Notes: generated by a model from the sequence alone, not told the origin. A stretch of DNA of 64,000 nucleotides from Streptomyces sp. TLI_171 (GCF_003610255.1 NZ_RAPS01000001.1:4402001-4466000), one strand, 5' to 3'. Numbered from the stretch's first letter, positions 43,216 through 50,928 are shown. Numbers and translations are program-made.

Positions 43216-45816
43216 GTGGGCGAGTCCCCGCAGAGCGAGCGGCGAGACGGCGAGACGCGGCCGGCCGAGGCCGAGCAGGCCCCGAACGAGGCCGGCGAGG
43301 GCGGCTCCACCGTCCACCTTCGCGTCCGCGATACGGACAGCGCCACCACCTCCCTCCGCCTGCCCACCGACCGCGACACCACCACCCTCCGGGTCACCGA
43401 CCCCGACCTCCCCGAAGCCAGCGCTGCCCTCACCGAGCCCCGTCCCACCCCTCGGGACACCGAGGACGACACCCCTGAGACGGCCCCCGACGAGGAGCCC
43501 GCGGACCGGGACGAGAACACCGCCCCCGAAACCGCCGGGCCCGCACCCACCATGACGCTGCGACAGGGCGCACTGCCGACGCCCGACACCGGCGACGCAC
43601 CGAAGAGCCCGGCGGCGGCTACGGCCGAGCCCGAGGCCGCAGCCGACCCCGGAACGGCGGTCGCACCCAAGCCGCAGGCGAAGGTCAACACCACGGCTGA
43701 GGCCGAGCCGGAGCGGGAGGCTGCACCCAAGGCGGATGTCGAGCCGAAGGCCGCGGTTGATCCCAGGACGGCGGTCGCGCCCAAGCCCAAGGCTGAGGCC
43801 GAGTCCGAGGCTGCGGCGGGTGCCAAGTCCGAGGCCACGTCCGAGGCTGGGCGCGGGGCTGCGGCCAAGGCGGATGTCGAGCCGAAGGCCGCGGTTGATC
43901 CCAGGACGGCGGTCGCGCCCAAGCCCAAGGCTGATGCCAAGTCCGAGGCCGAGGCTGAGGCCACGCACGAGGCGAAGGCTGAGGCCAAGTCCGGCGCGGA
44001 GGCTGCGGCGGGTGCCGTGGGCGGGGCCACGTCCGAGGCTGGGCGCGGGGCTGCGGCCAAGGCGGATGTCGGGCCGAAGGCCGCGGTTGATCCCAGGGCT
44101 GCGGTCGCGCCCGAGCCGGAGACCGGGGCCGGGTCCCGGTCGGCCGGTCCTGAGCCGACGATGACCCTGCGAGTGGAGACGGGCCGCCCCAAGGAGGACG
44201 ACGCGGCGAAGGGCACGGCCGAGTCCAAGGCCGCGGCCGCGTCCGGGGCGGAAGCCGCGGCGGAGACCGACTCGGCCGGGCCCGAGCCGACGATGACTCT
44301 GCGGGTCGACAAGGACCGCCCCGAGCAGACCGTCATGCTGCGGCTGCCCAAGACCCCCGCGCCCGCCGCCGAGGCCGCTCCGGCTCCGGCCCGTGCGCCG
44401 AAGCCGGGGCCCGCGCCGGCGTCGGCTCCCGCGTCCGCTCCCAAGCCGGCCCCGGCGGCCGGTGCCGCGCCGCCGGTGGTTCCTCCCGTGGCCCCGCCGG
44501 CGGCCGCCGCGGGTCCCGGGCCGGAGCTGCCGCCGGCGCCCGAGAACACCATCGAGGCGCTGGAGGTGCTGAGGGCGCTCAGCGCCCGTCCGATGACGCC
44601 GCTGCGCCGGGCGATGAAGCGGGTGGTGATCTGGGGCGTGTTCCTGTCCGTGGTGCTGGGCGTGCTCGTCACCGCCCAGTTGCTGCGCCCGCTGCCGCAG
44701 CCGAAGGCGAAGCTCGGGCTGGCGGACTCCTTCACCTTCGGCGGGGACGCTCCGAACATCCCGTGGCCGACGAAGGGCCAGGCCGCCGCCGAGGTGATCG
44801 GCGTGGGCGACCTCGGCGCGTCCGGCGAGGAGAAGCCGGTCCCGATCGCCTCCGTCACCAAGGTGATGAACGCGTACCTGATCCTGCAGGCGCACCCCCT
44901 GAAGAAGGGCCAGAGCGGGCCGCTGATCACGGTCGACAAGCAGGCCGCGCAGGAGTCGTCCAACGCCGACGAGTCGAAGGTGACGCTGACCGAGGGTCAG
45001 CAGCTCACCCAGTACGAGGCGCTGGAGATGCTGATGCTGCCGTCGGCGAACAACGTGGCCCGGCTGCTGGCCCGTTGGGACTCCGGCAGTGAGGAGGCGT
45101 TCGTCAAGAAGATGAACGACACCGCCGCGCAGCTGGGCATGACCAACACCACGTACGCCGACCCGGCCGGGTACAACAACGACACCAAGTCGACCGCGAA
45201 GGACCAGCTGAAGCTGGCCGAGCAGGTGATCAGGAACGAGATCTTCCGGCAGGTGGTCGCCGAGCCGGACACCCGGTTCAACAACCAGCGGATCTACAAC
45301 ACCAACGCGCTGCTCGGGAAGAACGGCAACATCGGGGTGAAGACCGGTTCCTCCACGCCCGCCCAGTCCTGCTTCATGTGGGCGGCGGTCAAGGAGATCG
45401 GCGGCGTCAAGCGCACCCTGATCGGCGTGACGCTCGCCCAGCCGGCCACCAAGGAGGAGCCCAGCCTCGTCCGGGCCGCGCAGCCGGTCAGCCAGAAGAT
45501 CAACGTGGCGGCGCAGGCCACGCTGGCCGGGCAGACCCTGGCCAAGCAGGGCGACGTGGTCGGCTACGTGAGCGACGGCGTCGGCGGCAAGGTCCCGGTG
45601 GTGGCCACCAAGGACCTCACCGTGGCGGGCTGGTCCGGCATCACCGCGCACCTCACCCTGGCCCCGATCGGCACCATCGCCCACACCCTGCCGGCCGGCA
45701 CCCAGGTCGGCACCCTCTCGGCGGGCGACGGCGACGGCCGGGTCGAGATCCCGGTGGCGCTGCAGAGCGACCTCGCGCCGCCGTCCATCGCCTCCCGCCT
45801 GCTGCGCCTGGGCTGA
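43216..45816 (+). CDS. D-alanyl-D-alanine carboxypeptidase with long cytosolic repeat region
   Basis: This 866-residue protein trims or modifies peptidoglycan stem peptides. The N-terminal roughly 465 residues are cytosolic and low-complexity (Ala, Glu, Lys, Pro). One membrane segment lies at about 473-492 (VVIWGVFLSVVLGVLVTAQL). The exterior serine carboxypeptidase domain has SxxK (Ser546-Lys549 in SVTK), SxN (Ser610-Asn612 in SAN) and KTG (709-711). Together these residues define an active class C-type low-molecular-mass penicillin-binding protein. In the cytosolic part the motif Thr-x-x-Leu-Arg occurs seven times (Thr32, 44, 55, 112, 315, 359, 372), and a roughly 25-residue Ala/Lys repeat occurs three times. 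GTG at 43216 follows GGAGGAG at 43201-43207. Confidence 0.9.
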   Translation: MGESPQSERRDGETRPAEAEQAPNEAGEGGSTVHLRVRDTDSATTSLRLPTDRDTTTLRVTDPDLPEASAALTEPRPTPRDTEDDTPETAPDEEPADRDENTAPETAGPAPTMTLRQGALPTPDTGDAPKSPAAATAEPEAAADPGTAVAPKPQAKVNTTAEAEPEREAAPKADVEPKAAVDPRTAVAPKPKAEAESEAAAGAKSEATSEAGRGAAAKADVEPKAAVDPRTAVAPKPKADAKSEAEAEATHEAKAEAKSGAEAAAGAVGGATSEAGRGAAAKADVGPKAAVDPRAAVAPEPETGAGSRSAGPEPTMTLRVETGRPKEDDAAKGTAESKAAAASGAEAAAETDSAGPEPTMTLRVDKDRPEQTVMLRLPKTPAPAAEAAPAPARAPKPGPAPASAPASAPKPAPAAGAAPPVVPPVAPPAAAAGPGPELPPAPENTIEALEVLRALSARPMTPLRRAMKRVVIWGVFLSVVLGVLVTAQLLRPLPQPKAKLGLADSFTFGGDAPNIPWPTKGQAAAEVIGVGDLGASGEEKPVPIASVTKVMNAYLILQAHPLKKGQSGPLITVDKQAAQESSNADESKVTLTEGQQLTQYEALEMLMLPSANNVARLLARWDSGSEEAFVKKMNDTAAQLGMTNTTYADPAGYNNDTKSTAKDQLKLAEQVIRNEIFRQVVAEPDTRFNNQRIYNTNALLGKNGNIGVKTGSSTPAQSCFMWAAVKEIGGVKRTLIGVTLAQPATKEEPSLVRAAQPVSQKINVAAQATLAGQTLAKQGDVVGYVSDGVGGKVPVVATKDLTVAGWSGITAHLTLAPIGTIAHTLPAGTQVGTLSAGDGDGRVEIPVALQSDLAPPSIASRLLRLG
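43729..44116 (+). repeat. Three-copy coding repeat in the carboxypeptidase gene
   Basis: A near-identical block of roughly 60 bp starts at 43729, 43867 and 44059, encoding KADVEPKAAVDPRTAVAPKP with small changes (copy 3 reads KADVGPKAAVDPRAAVAPEP). A shorter unit encoding SEAGRGAA precedes copies 2 and 3. Spacings are 138 and 192 bp, multiples of three, so changes in copy number would keep the frame. Confidence 0.85.
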
Positions 45817-45837
45817 CACACCCCGGGCCGTCGGAAA

Positions 45838-45880
45838 CGGCTCCGGCCCGGACGGAACACTCCCGTCCGGGCCGGAGCCG
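45838..45880. terminator. Convergent-gene terminator
   Basis: A perfect 18-bp stem (CGGCTCCGGCCCGGACGG with its complement, 7-nt loop) lies between the carboxypeptidase stop and the convergent BrkB stop. It probably works in both directions. Confidence 0.85.
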
Positions 45881-45890
45881 CGTCTGCCGC

Positions 45891-46793
45891 CTACCAGCCG
45901 CCGCGTTCGGTGCGGGTGCCGAGCCGGCGGGCCACCGGCGGCTCCTCCGAGATCACCCGGCCGAGCACCAGCGCCAGGGTGATGGCGGCGAACAGCGCGA
46001 TCAGCCAGGACAATGCGGTGAACACCACCCCGTACCCGCCGAACCGCTCCACCGAGGTGGACATCGCGTGCGGCAGGTACACCTTCGAGGCGATGCCCAG
46101 GCCGACCTCGGCGACGCCGCACAGCACCGCGCCCGGCAGCAGCGGGAACCAGCGGATCCGGCCGCCGAGCAGCAGGTGCTGGGTCCACCACCAGACGGCG
46201 GTGGAGGCCACGAAGGTCAGCGGGACGCCGAGCCAGTAGCCGGCGCCGAAGCCGTCCCGCAGCGGGACCTGGATCAGCAGGAACACCAGCCAGCCGAGCA
46301 GCCACACCACCCAGCGCCAGAGCGCCAGCCGGGCGCTGTGCTTCGGCATCTCCCAGGCCCGCTCGCAGACCCGCTGCAGGGCCCGGCTGAGCGCGGTGGC
46401 CGAGGCCAGCGTGACCAGTACGCCGAGCGCGCCGAAACCCTGGGCGGCGCCGTCCGGGTGGGTGTTCATCAGCTGCTGGACCTGCTGCTGGGCCGCGCCC
46501 TGCAGGCCGAGCTGCTCGCGCAGCGAGACGGTGACGCTGTGCTTGACGGTCGCGGGGGCGAACACGGCGACCACGAACAGCGCGGGCAGGGCCGACAGGA
46601 ACGCCTGCGCGGCCAGCCGGGTCGCGTTGTCCAGCAGGTTGACCCGGATCAGGTTGCTGACCGCGCGCCCGACCAGCGGGATCCGCTCGGGCGCGCCCTT
46701 GGCGGACTCGGCCAGCCGGGCCGCCCGGGCCTTCGTGGACTCCCACCGTTTCGGCTCGGGGTCCCGTTCCGCTCGCTGCAGTGACTCTGTCAC
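45891..46793 (-). CDS. YihY/BrkB family membrane protein
   Basis: This 300-residue protein has six membrane helices. Family segments are NLLDNATRLAAQAFLSALPA near residue 55, ATALSRALQRVCERAWEMP, WVVWLLGWLVFLLIQVPL, and GGYGVVFTALSWLIALFAAI. YihY/BrkB proteins are widespread and of unclear function; older claims of RNase BN activity were withdrawn for this family. GTG at 46793 was chosen because GGAGG lies just upstream. The first 40 residues are charged and cytosolic. It is 76 bp from the glycosyltransferase gene on the same strand. Confidence 0.88.
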   Translation of the reverse strand: MTESLQRAERDPEPKRWESTKARAARLAESAKGAPERIPLVGRAVSNLIRVNLLDNATRLAAQAFLSALPALFVVAVFAPATVKHSVTVSLREQLGLQGAAQQQVQQLMNTHPDGAAQGFGALGVLVTLASATALSRALQRVCERAWEMPKHSARLALWRWVVWLLGWLVFLLIQVPLRDGFGAGYWLGVPLTFVASTAVWWWTQHLLLGGRIRWFPLLPGAVLCGVAEVGLGIASKVYLPHAMSTSVERFGGYGVVFTALSWLIALFAAITLALVLGRVISEEPPVARRLGTRTERGGW

Positions 46794-46869
46794 GCCGAAA
46801 CCTCCGCAAGCTCCGCCGGGCCGGGGAACTTCCATCGTCACCCGGACCGCGGAGGCGGAGCGCTGCCGC

Positions 46870-47631
46870 TTACTTCTTCCGGGTGAGCCGGGCCACCCGG
46901 TCGGTCACGCCCCAGGCGGTGACCCGCCACAGCGCCTCGACCACGATGCTGCGGCTCATCTTCGACGCGCCGTGCTCGCGCTCCACGAAGGTGATCGGCA
47001 CCTCGGCGACCTTGAAGCCGGCCTTCACGGCCCGCCAGGCCAGGTCCACCTGGAAGCAGTAGCCCTGCGAGGCGACCTGGTCCATGCCGAGGCCCAGCAG
47101 GGTCTCCTTGCGGAACGCCCGGTAGCCGCCGGTGACGTCGCGGATCGGCACGTTCAGCATCAGCCGGGAGTAGGTGGAGCCGCCCTTGGAGAGCAGCAGC
47201 CGCGACTTCGGCCAGTTCACCACCGCGCCGCCCGGCACCCAGCGGGAGCCCAGCACCAGGTCCGCGCTGTGCAGCGCGGTCAGCAGCCGCGGCAGCTCCT
47301 CCGGCTGGTGCGAGCCGTCCGCGTCCATCTCCACCAGCACGTCGTACCCGTTGTCGATCCCCCACCGGAACCCGGCGAGGTAGGCCGCGCCGAGCCCCTC
47401 CTTGCCCTTCCGGTGCAGCACCTTCACGTGCTCGTCGTCGGCAGCCAGCCCGTCGGCCAGCTTGCCGGTGCCGTCCGGGCTGTTGTCGTCCGCGACCAGC
47501 AGGTGCGCCTCGGGGACGGCAGCGCGGACGCGGGACACGATCCGCTCGACGTTCTCCGCCTCGTTGTACGTCGGGATGATCACCAGGATCCTGCCGAGAC
47601 CGGCGAACGGGGTCTCCGGGGAAGCGCTCAC
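46870..47631 (-). CDS. Polyprenol-phosphate mannose synthase-like glycosyltransferase
   Basis: This 253-residue GT2 enzyme probably transfers mannose from GDP-mannose to polyprenol phosphate at the inner face of the membrane. The product serves as sugar donor for protein or lipid glycosylation. Motifs are ILVIIPTYNEAENVERIV, LLVADDNSPDGTGKLAD, the metal-binding VEMDADGSHQPEELPRL, and SQGYCFQVDLAWRAVKAGF. It has no fused Lnt or GtrA-type membrane domain, so it is a soluble or peripheral Ppm1-type catalytic subunit. GTG 47631 follows GAAAGG at suitable spacing. Confidence 0.9.
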   Translation of the reverse strand: MSASPETPFAGLGRILVIIPTYNEAENVERIVSRVRAAVPEAHLLVADDNSPDGTGKLADGLAADDEHVKVLHRKGKEGLGAAYLAGFRWGIDNGYDVLVEMDADGSHQPEELPRLLTALHSADLVLGSRWVPGGAVVNWPKSRLLLSKGGSTYSRLMLNVPIRDVTGGYRAFRKETLLGLGMDQVASQGYCFQVDLAWRAVKAGFKVAEVPITFVEREHGASKMSRSIVVEALWRVTAWGVTDRVARLTRKK

Positions 47632-47783
47632 AGACGGATGCCTTTCGGTACGGCGAGCCGGGGTGCACACGTGCGCAAGACCCACGGTAGGCCACCGGAC
47701 GGGCCGCGATCCCCACCCACCACGGGCCGCCGGAAAACCGCGGGCCGACCGACGGGGCTGATCCGCTAGGCTGTGGCGGGTTG

Positions 47784-47856
47784 GCCTCAGTAGCTCAGGG
47801 GATAGAGCACAGCTCTCCTAAAGCTGGTGTCGCAGGTTCGAATCCTGCCTGGGGCA
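47784..47856 (+). tRNA. tRNA-Arg (anticodon CCU)
   Basis: A 73-nt cloverleaf: acceptor GCCTCAG pairs with CTGGGGC before discriminator A; D-arm AGCTCAGGGGATAGAGC; anticodon stem CAGCT/AGCTG with loop CTCCTAA (anticodon CCU); T-arm GCAGG-TTCGAAT-CCTGC. CCA is not encoded. A TAGGCT box at 47767-47772 may be its -10 element. It reads AGG codons, which are uncommon in this GC-rich genome. Confidence 0.95.
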
Positions 47857-47865
47857 CAGCATCTA

Positions 47866-47902
47866 CGCAGGCCCTCCGCCCGTTCCGGGTGGGGGGCCTG
47901 CG
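47866..47902 (+). terminator. tRNA-Arg terminator
   Basis: A 16-bp stem (two G-U pairs) with a 5-nt loop starts ten bases after the tRNA. It also faces the end of the convergent ATPase gene. Confidence 0.75.
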
Positions 47903-47915
47903 GCGTTGGGGGGTG

Positions 47916-48392
47916 TCAGCGCGGGGCCGCCGGCGGGGGTGAGGCGGGGAGCAGCGGCTGGGTGGCGTCGACGCGGGTGGTGGCGGGGGTGTCGTGTTCG
48001 GCGAGGAGTTCGGCCCAGACCACCTTGCCGTCCGGCGTGGTGGGGTAGTAGCCCCAGCGGGTGGAGAGTTCGCCGACCAGGAGCAGGCCGCGGCCGCCGG
48101 TGGCGTCGGGTGCGGCGGTGCGCGGGCGGGGCGGGCGCGGATCGTGGTCGCCGACCTGGACCAGCAGGGATTCGCCGGACAGCGCGAGCGAGAGGGTGAA
48201 GCCGGCCCGGTCGGGGCGGGCCCGGAGCGCGTTGGTGGCCAGCTCGGAGACCACCAGCCGTGCGGCGTCCGAGAGTTCGACCCGGGCCCGCCAACATCGC
48301 AGCACCTGCGTGGTGTGCCGGCGGGCGCCGGCCACCGCCTCCGGGGAGCTGTCGAGCGTCAACAGGCTGAGCTGCGCCGGGCTTCGGGACAT
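47916..48392 (-). CDS. Histidine-kinase-like ATPase (anti-sigma/regulatory type)
   Basis: This 158-residue single-domain protein has a HATPase fold. The N box is ARLVVSELATNALRARPDRA near residue 50, the G1-type motif is LLVQVGDHDPRPPRP, and the G2-type segment is DATGGRGLLLVGELSTRWGY. Such standalone ATPases are numerous in streptomycetes and include anti-sigma factors that phosphorylate anti-anti-sigma partners. No sigma factor or partner gene is adjacent. ATG at 48392 follows GGAGG. The C-terminus is a Pro/Ala-rich tail. Confidence 0.85.
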   Translation of the reverse strand: MSRSPAQLSLLTLDSSPEAVAGARRHTTQVLRCWRARVELSDAARLVVSELATNALRARPDRAGFTLSLALSGESLLVQVGDHDPRPPRPRTAAPDATGGRGLLLVGELSTRWGYYPTTPDGKVVWAELLAEHDTPATTRVDATQPLLPASPPPAAPR

Positions 48393-48559
48393 CGCGGGGG
48401 CCTCCGATGGATGCGTACGGGCACCCGCCGACGACAGGAGACGACCCGCACCCTCCAGCCTCCGTCCGAGCGCGCCGGCCCGCCACGGCCGGAGGTCCCG
48501 CGCGGGGCGGGCACTTGGGACGGGGCGGGCCGGTCGGAGGTGAGCAGGCGGACGGGGCG

Positions 48560-49369
48560 TCAGCCCCGCCGGGGCTCCCAGCGGAGCAGACGGCGGGCGA
48601 GCATCGTGGCGGCGGCCAGCCAGGCGGCGACCAGCAGCAGCGAGGGCCCGGCGGAGGCCCAGCCGTGGAGCAGGTCGAGGGTGGGCAGCGGGCCCCCGGT
48701 CCAGGTCTCGGGGCCGAACCCACGGCCGAACCAGGCGGTGCGCAGGCCGCGGATCACCGGAGCGAGCGGGAGCGCGCCGGCCGGGCCCTGCAGCCAGTGC
48801 GGCAGCCCGGCCACGGGGGTGAACACGCCGGCGCCGAACATGCAGAGCACCAGGACGGGCGTGGCGACCAGCGGCGCGGACTCGGTGGACGGGGTGAGCC
48901 CGCTCAGCGCCACCGCCAGCACCGAGAACAGCAGGTAGCCGCCGAGCAGGGTGAGCAGCAGCAGCGCCGGGTCGGCGGGCAGCGGCGCTCCGAACCAGCC
49001 CACCGCGACGCCGCCCAGCACCAGCGCCTGGATCAGCACCACCACCCCGCCCGCGCCCAACTGCCCGGCGAAGACGGCGCTCGGCGGGCACTCGGTGCCG
49101 CGCAGCCGCTTCAGCACCAGCTCCTCGCGGCGCGCCACCACGCTGTTCAGCAGGTTGACGAAGGAGGTGACCAGAGCCAGCCCGAGCAGCCCGACCGCCA
49201 CGTACCCGGCGGCGTTCACCCCGCCGATCCGCTGCTGGCGCAGCGGCGCCGCGATCACCAGGTTGAGCAGCACCGGCAGCAGGAACCCGATGAAGGTGGA
49301 GCGCCGGTTGCGCCAGAACACCTTCCAGGACAGGCCGAACTGGCCCTTGGCGTAAGCGATCCAGCTCAT
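48560..49369 (-). CDS. ABC-2 type transporter permease
   Basis: This 269-residue protein has six predicted membrane helices. The N-terminal amphipathic stretch WKVFWRNRRSTFIGFLLPVL is typical of ABC-2 permeases. RREELVLKRLRGTECPPSAV follows helix 2, a conserved coupling-helix region of drug-export permeases. It forms one transporter with the ATPase at 49443-50387. Substrates may be drugs, lipids or peptides. It lies next to, and divergent from, the RiPP operon, so self-protection is possible. The start ATG overlaps the stop of a small frame (49366-49446). Confidence 0.88.
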   Translation of the reverse strand: MSWIAYAKGQFGLSWKVFWRNRRSTFIGFLLPVLLNLVIAAPLRQQRIGGVNAAGYVAVGLLGLALVTSFVNLLNSVVARREELVLKRLRGTECPPSAVFAGQLGAGGVVVLIQALVLGGVAVGWFGAPLPADPALLLLTLLGGYLLFSVLAVALSGLTPSTESAPLVATPVLVLCMFGAGVFTPVAGLPHWLQGPAGALPLAPVIRGLRTAWFGRGFGPETWTGGPLPTLDLLHGWASAGPSLLLVAAWLAAATMLARRLLRWEPRRG

Positions 49370-49446
49370 GCGCCCACCTCGCTTCGCTCGGCAGGAGCAT
49401 TCGCCCGTGCGCAGTCCTTGATGATTCGCTCGCTCCGCTCGCTCAT
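49366..49446 (-). other. Mini-ORF/dispersed repeat bridging ATPase and permease
   Basis: Between the ATPase stop and permease start lies a 26-codon frame. Its ATG overlaps the ATPase stop (ATGA) and its TGA overlaps the permease ATG. The peptide begins MSERSERIIKD and ends PAERSEVGA. The DNA contains repeated GAGCGAGCGGAGCGAGCGA-type units and a related GCCGAGCGAAGCGAGG arm. I recall similar sequence scattered between streptomycete genes, so it may be an inserted repeat kept for translational coupling, not a functional peptide. This recall was not checked against a database. Confidence 0.45.
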
Positions 49447-50387
49447 CGGGAGGCTCCCTCGGGGACGGGGTGGTGGGCGGCCAGGTCGAGGAAGACGTCC
49501 TCCAGCGAGCTGGAGCGCACCTCCAGGCCGTCGAGCTCGACGTCGTGCGCGGCTGCCCAGGAGTGCAGCGCGGCCAGCGCGGGGGCCGAGCGGGGCACCC
49601 GGTAGACCGCCCGGCCGTCGGCCAACGACGGTGCGGAGCCGAGCAGTTCGGGCAGTGCGGCGAGGGGGCGGCCGGGTGGCAGCGGGAGGGTGATCAGGTC
49701 GCCGCGGCCGGACAGCACCTCGCCCACGGTGCCGGCGGCGGCGATCACGCCGCGGTCCATGATGGCGACCCGGTCGGCCAACTGCTGGGCCTCCTCCAGG
49801 TAGTGGGTGGTCAGCACCACGGTGGTGCCGGCCGCCCGCAGTTCCTTGACCAGCCGCCAGGTGGCGCGGCGGGCCTCCGGGTCCATGCCGGTGGTCGGCT
49901 CGTCCAGGAACAGCAGCTCGGGGTCGTTGAGCACGGCCAGCGCCAGGTCGATGCGCCGTCGCTCGCCGCCGGACAGCTGGCCGACCCGGGTGCCGGCCTT
50001 CGGCTCCAGCCCGACCCTGGCCAGCACCTCGGCGGTCGGCCGGGCGCGGCTGGTGAAGGTGCGCCAGCAGTCGACGGTCTCCTTGACGGTCAACTCCTTG
50101 AAGAAGCCGCCCTCCTGGAGCATCGCCCCGGTCCGGCGCCGGACCTGCGGCCCGGCCGTGAACGGGTCCAGGCCGCCGAGCACCCGGACGCTGCCCGAGG
50201 TCGGCGGGTGGTGGCCCTCCAGGACCTCCAGGGTGGTGGTCTTTCCCGCGCCGTTGGTGCCGAGCAGCGCGAACAGTTCACCGCGGGCGATGGAGAAGGA
50301 GATGCCGCGCACCGCCTCGTAGTCGCCGTAACTGCGCCGCAGACCGGTTACCTCCACGGCCGGGGAATTCTCGGAAAGAGGTGTCAT
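49443..50387 (-). CDS. ABC transporter ATP-binding protein
   Basis: This 314-residue ATPase has Walker A LGTNGAGKTTTLEVLEGH near residue 45, Q-loop AMLQEGGFFKELTV, signature LSGGERRRIDLALA, Walker B LLFLDEPTTGMD, and H-loop LTTHYLEEAQ. It is of the daunorubicin-resistance (DrrA) type, with an extra C-terminal domain that ends in SSSLEDVFLDLAAHHP. With the permease at 48560 it makes an exporter. It is transcribed away from the RiPP precursor and shares the 273-bp spacer with it. ATG at 50387 begins the conserved region; the ribosome site is weak. Confidence 0.9.
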   Translation of the reverse strand: MTPLSENSPAVEVTGLRRSYGDYEAVRGISFSIARGELFALLGTNGAGKTTTLEVLEGHHPPTSGSVRVLGGLDPFTAGPQVRRRTGAMLQEGGFFKELTVKETVDCWRTFTSRARPTAEVLARVGLEPKAGTRVGQLSGGERRRIDLALAVLNDPELLFLDEPTTGMDPEARRATWRLVKELRAAGTTVVLTTHYLEEAQQLADRVAIMDRGVIAAAGTVGEVLSGRGDLITLPLPPGRPLAALPELLGSAPSLADGRAVYRVPRSAPALAALHSWAAAHDVELDGLEVRSSSLEDVFLDLAAHHPVPEGASR

Positions 50388-50455
50388 ACGGGAAGCGTGA
50401 CGCGTCCGCGCACGTTCGGGCAAGTAGCGCATCACTGCAGGTCGGAGTATGTGCA

Positions 50456-50481
50456 AAATGTCATCCGGGGCGGTGACATTT
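50456..50481. promoter_or_regulatory. Operator-like palindrome in the divergent spacer
   Basis: AAATGTCA and its exact complement TGACATTT flank a 10-bp GC-rich spacer. Another CTGACATCT occurs at 50496-50504 and GAGACATCG at 50540-50548, so the TGACAT unit recurs across the spacer. This is a candidate binding site for a regulator acting on both the RiPP operon and the divergent ABC genes. CATAGT at 50533-50538 is a possible -10 for the precursor gene. Confidence 0.5.
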
Positions 50482-50660
50482 ACGCCCCGCGGAATCTGAC
50501 ATCTCCTACTGCACGGGTTTTCGGAACTCGGTCATAGTTGAGACATCGCCGAGAGCGGAACCGGAGAAAGCGAAAACCGGGAAAGCGAAGGGCGAAAAGG
50601 AAAGGCCGAGGCGACCGACCCGACAAGCGGGCCGGAGCCGCGAAACCGAGGGAGATTCCC

Positions 50661-50825
50661 ATGGCTGCCAACGAGATCAACAAGGACGAGCAGTTCGACA
50701 TCGAGGTCGAGGAGCTGGACACCGTCAACGGCGGCGTCTCCGTCTCCTCCCTGCTCTCCGCCGCCTGCCCGGTGTCGAGCTTCAGCTCGGTGTCGAACTC
50801 CGTCGCCGAGGTCGCGGCCGAGTAA
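50661..50825 (+). CDS. RiPP precursor peptide with double-glycine leader
   Basis: This 54-residue peptide starts at ATG 50661 after GAGGGAG. Residues 1-25 form the leader: a hydrophilic start, the acidic helix QFDIEVEELD (11-20), and the cleavage motif TVNGG (21-25). Residues 26-54 are the core: ten Ser (27, 29, 30, 33, 39, 40, 42, 43, 45, 47), one Cys (36), no Thr, and an acidic end VAEVAAE. The leader resembles those of thiopeptide-like and class II lanthipeptide precursors. The C39 peptidase encoded downstream should cut after Gly25. Ser and Cys are substrates for the LanM, YcaO and SagB enzymes of the same operon. The exact product is unknown. Confidence 0.88.
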   Translation: MAANEINKDEQFDIEVEELDTVNGGVSVSSLLSAACPVSSFSSVSNSVAEVAAE

Positions 50826-50835
50826 TTCGGGTCCT

Positions 50836-50873
50836 GTGCGGGGGTGGTCCGCTCCGGCGGCCCACCCCCGCAC
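50836..50873 (+). terminator. Attenuator-like hairpin between precursor and P450
   Basis: A perfect 12-bp stem (GTGCGGGGGTGG with CCACCCCCGCAC) and 14-nt loop begins ten bases after the precursor stop, with no T-tract. Such a partial terminator would let precursor mRNA exceed that for the modifying enzymes, a common need in RiPP operons. Confidence 0.6.
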
Positions 50874-50928
50874 CCCACCTCCGGCCCCAACGACCCCGTC
50901 CCACCGCCAGATTGAAGGAGAGCCGGGC

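Noticed and set aside
43729..44116. A possible CRISPR array
   Set aside because: The repeats are in-frame coding units of irregular spacing with Ala/Lys-rich spacers inside one gene; no cas genes are present.
42187..46809. A 1540-codon minus-strand frame through the carboxypeptidase gene
   Set aside because: Only the last 242 codons (GPP34) are real; the rest is low-complexity shadow of the repeat-rich gene on the other strand.
48560..50387. The divergent ABC pair as a proven immunity system for the RiPP
   Set aside because: Only position supports it; DrrA-type exporters are very common in streptomycetes, so it is kept as a possibility only.
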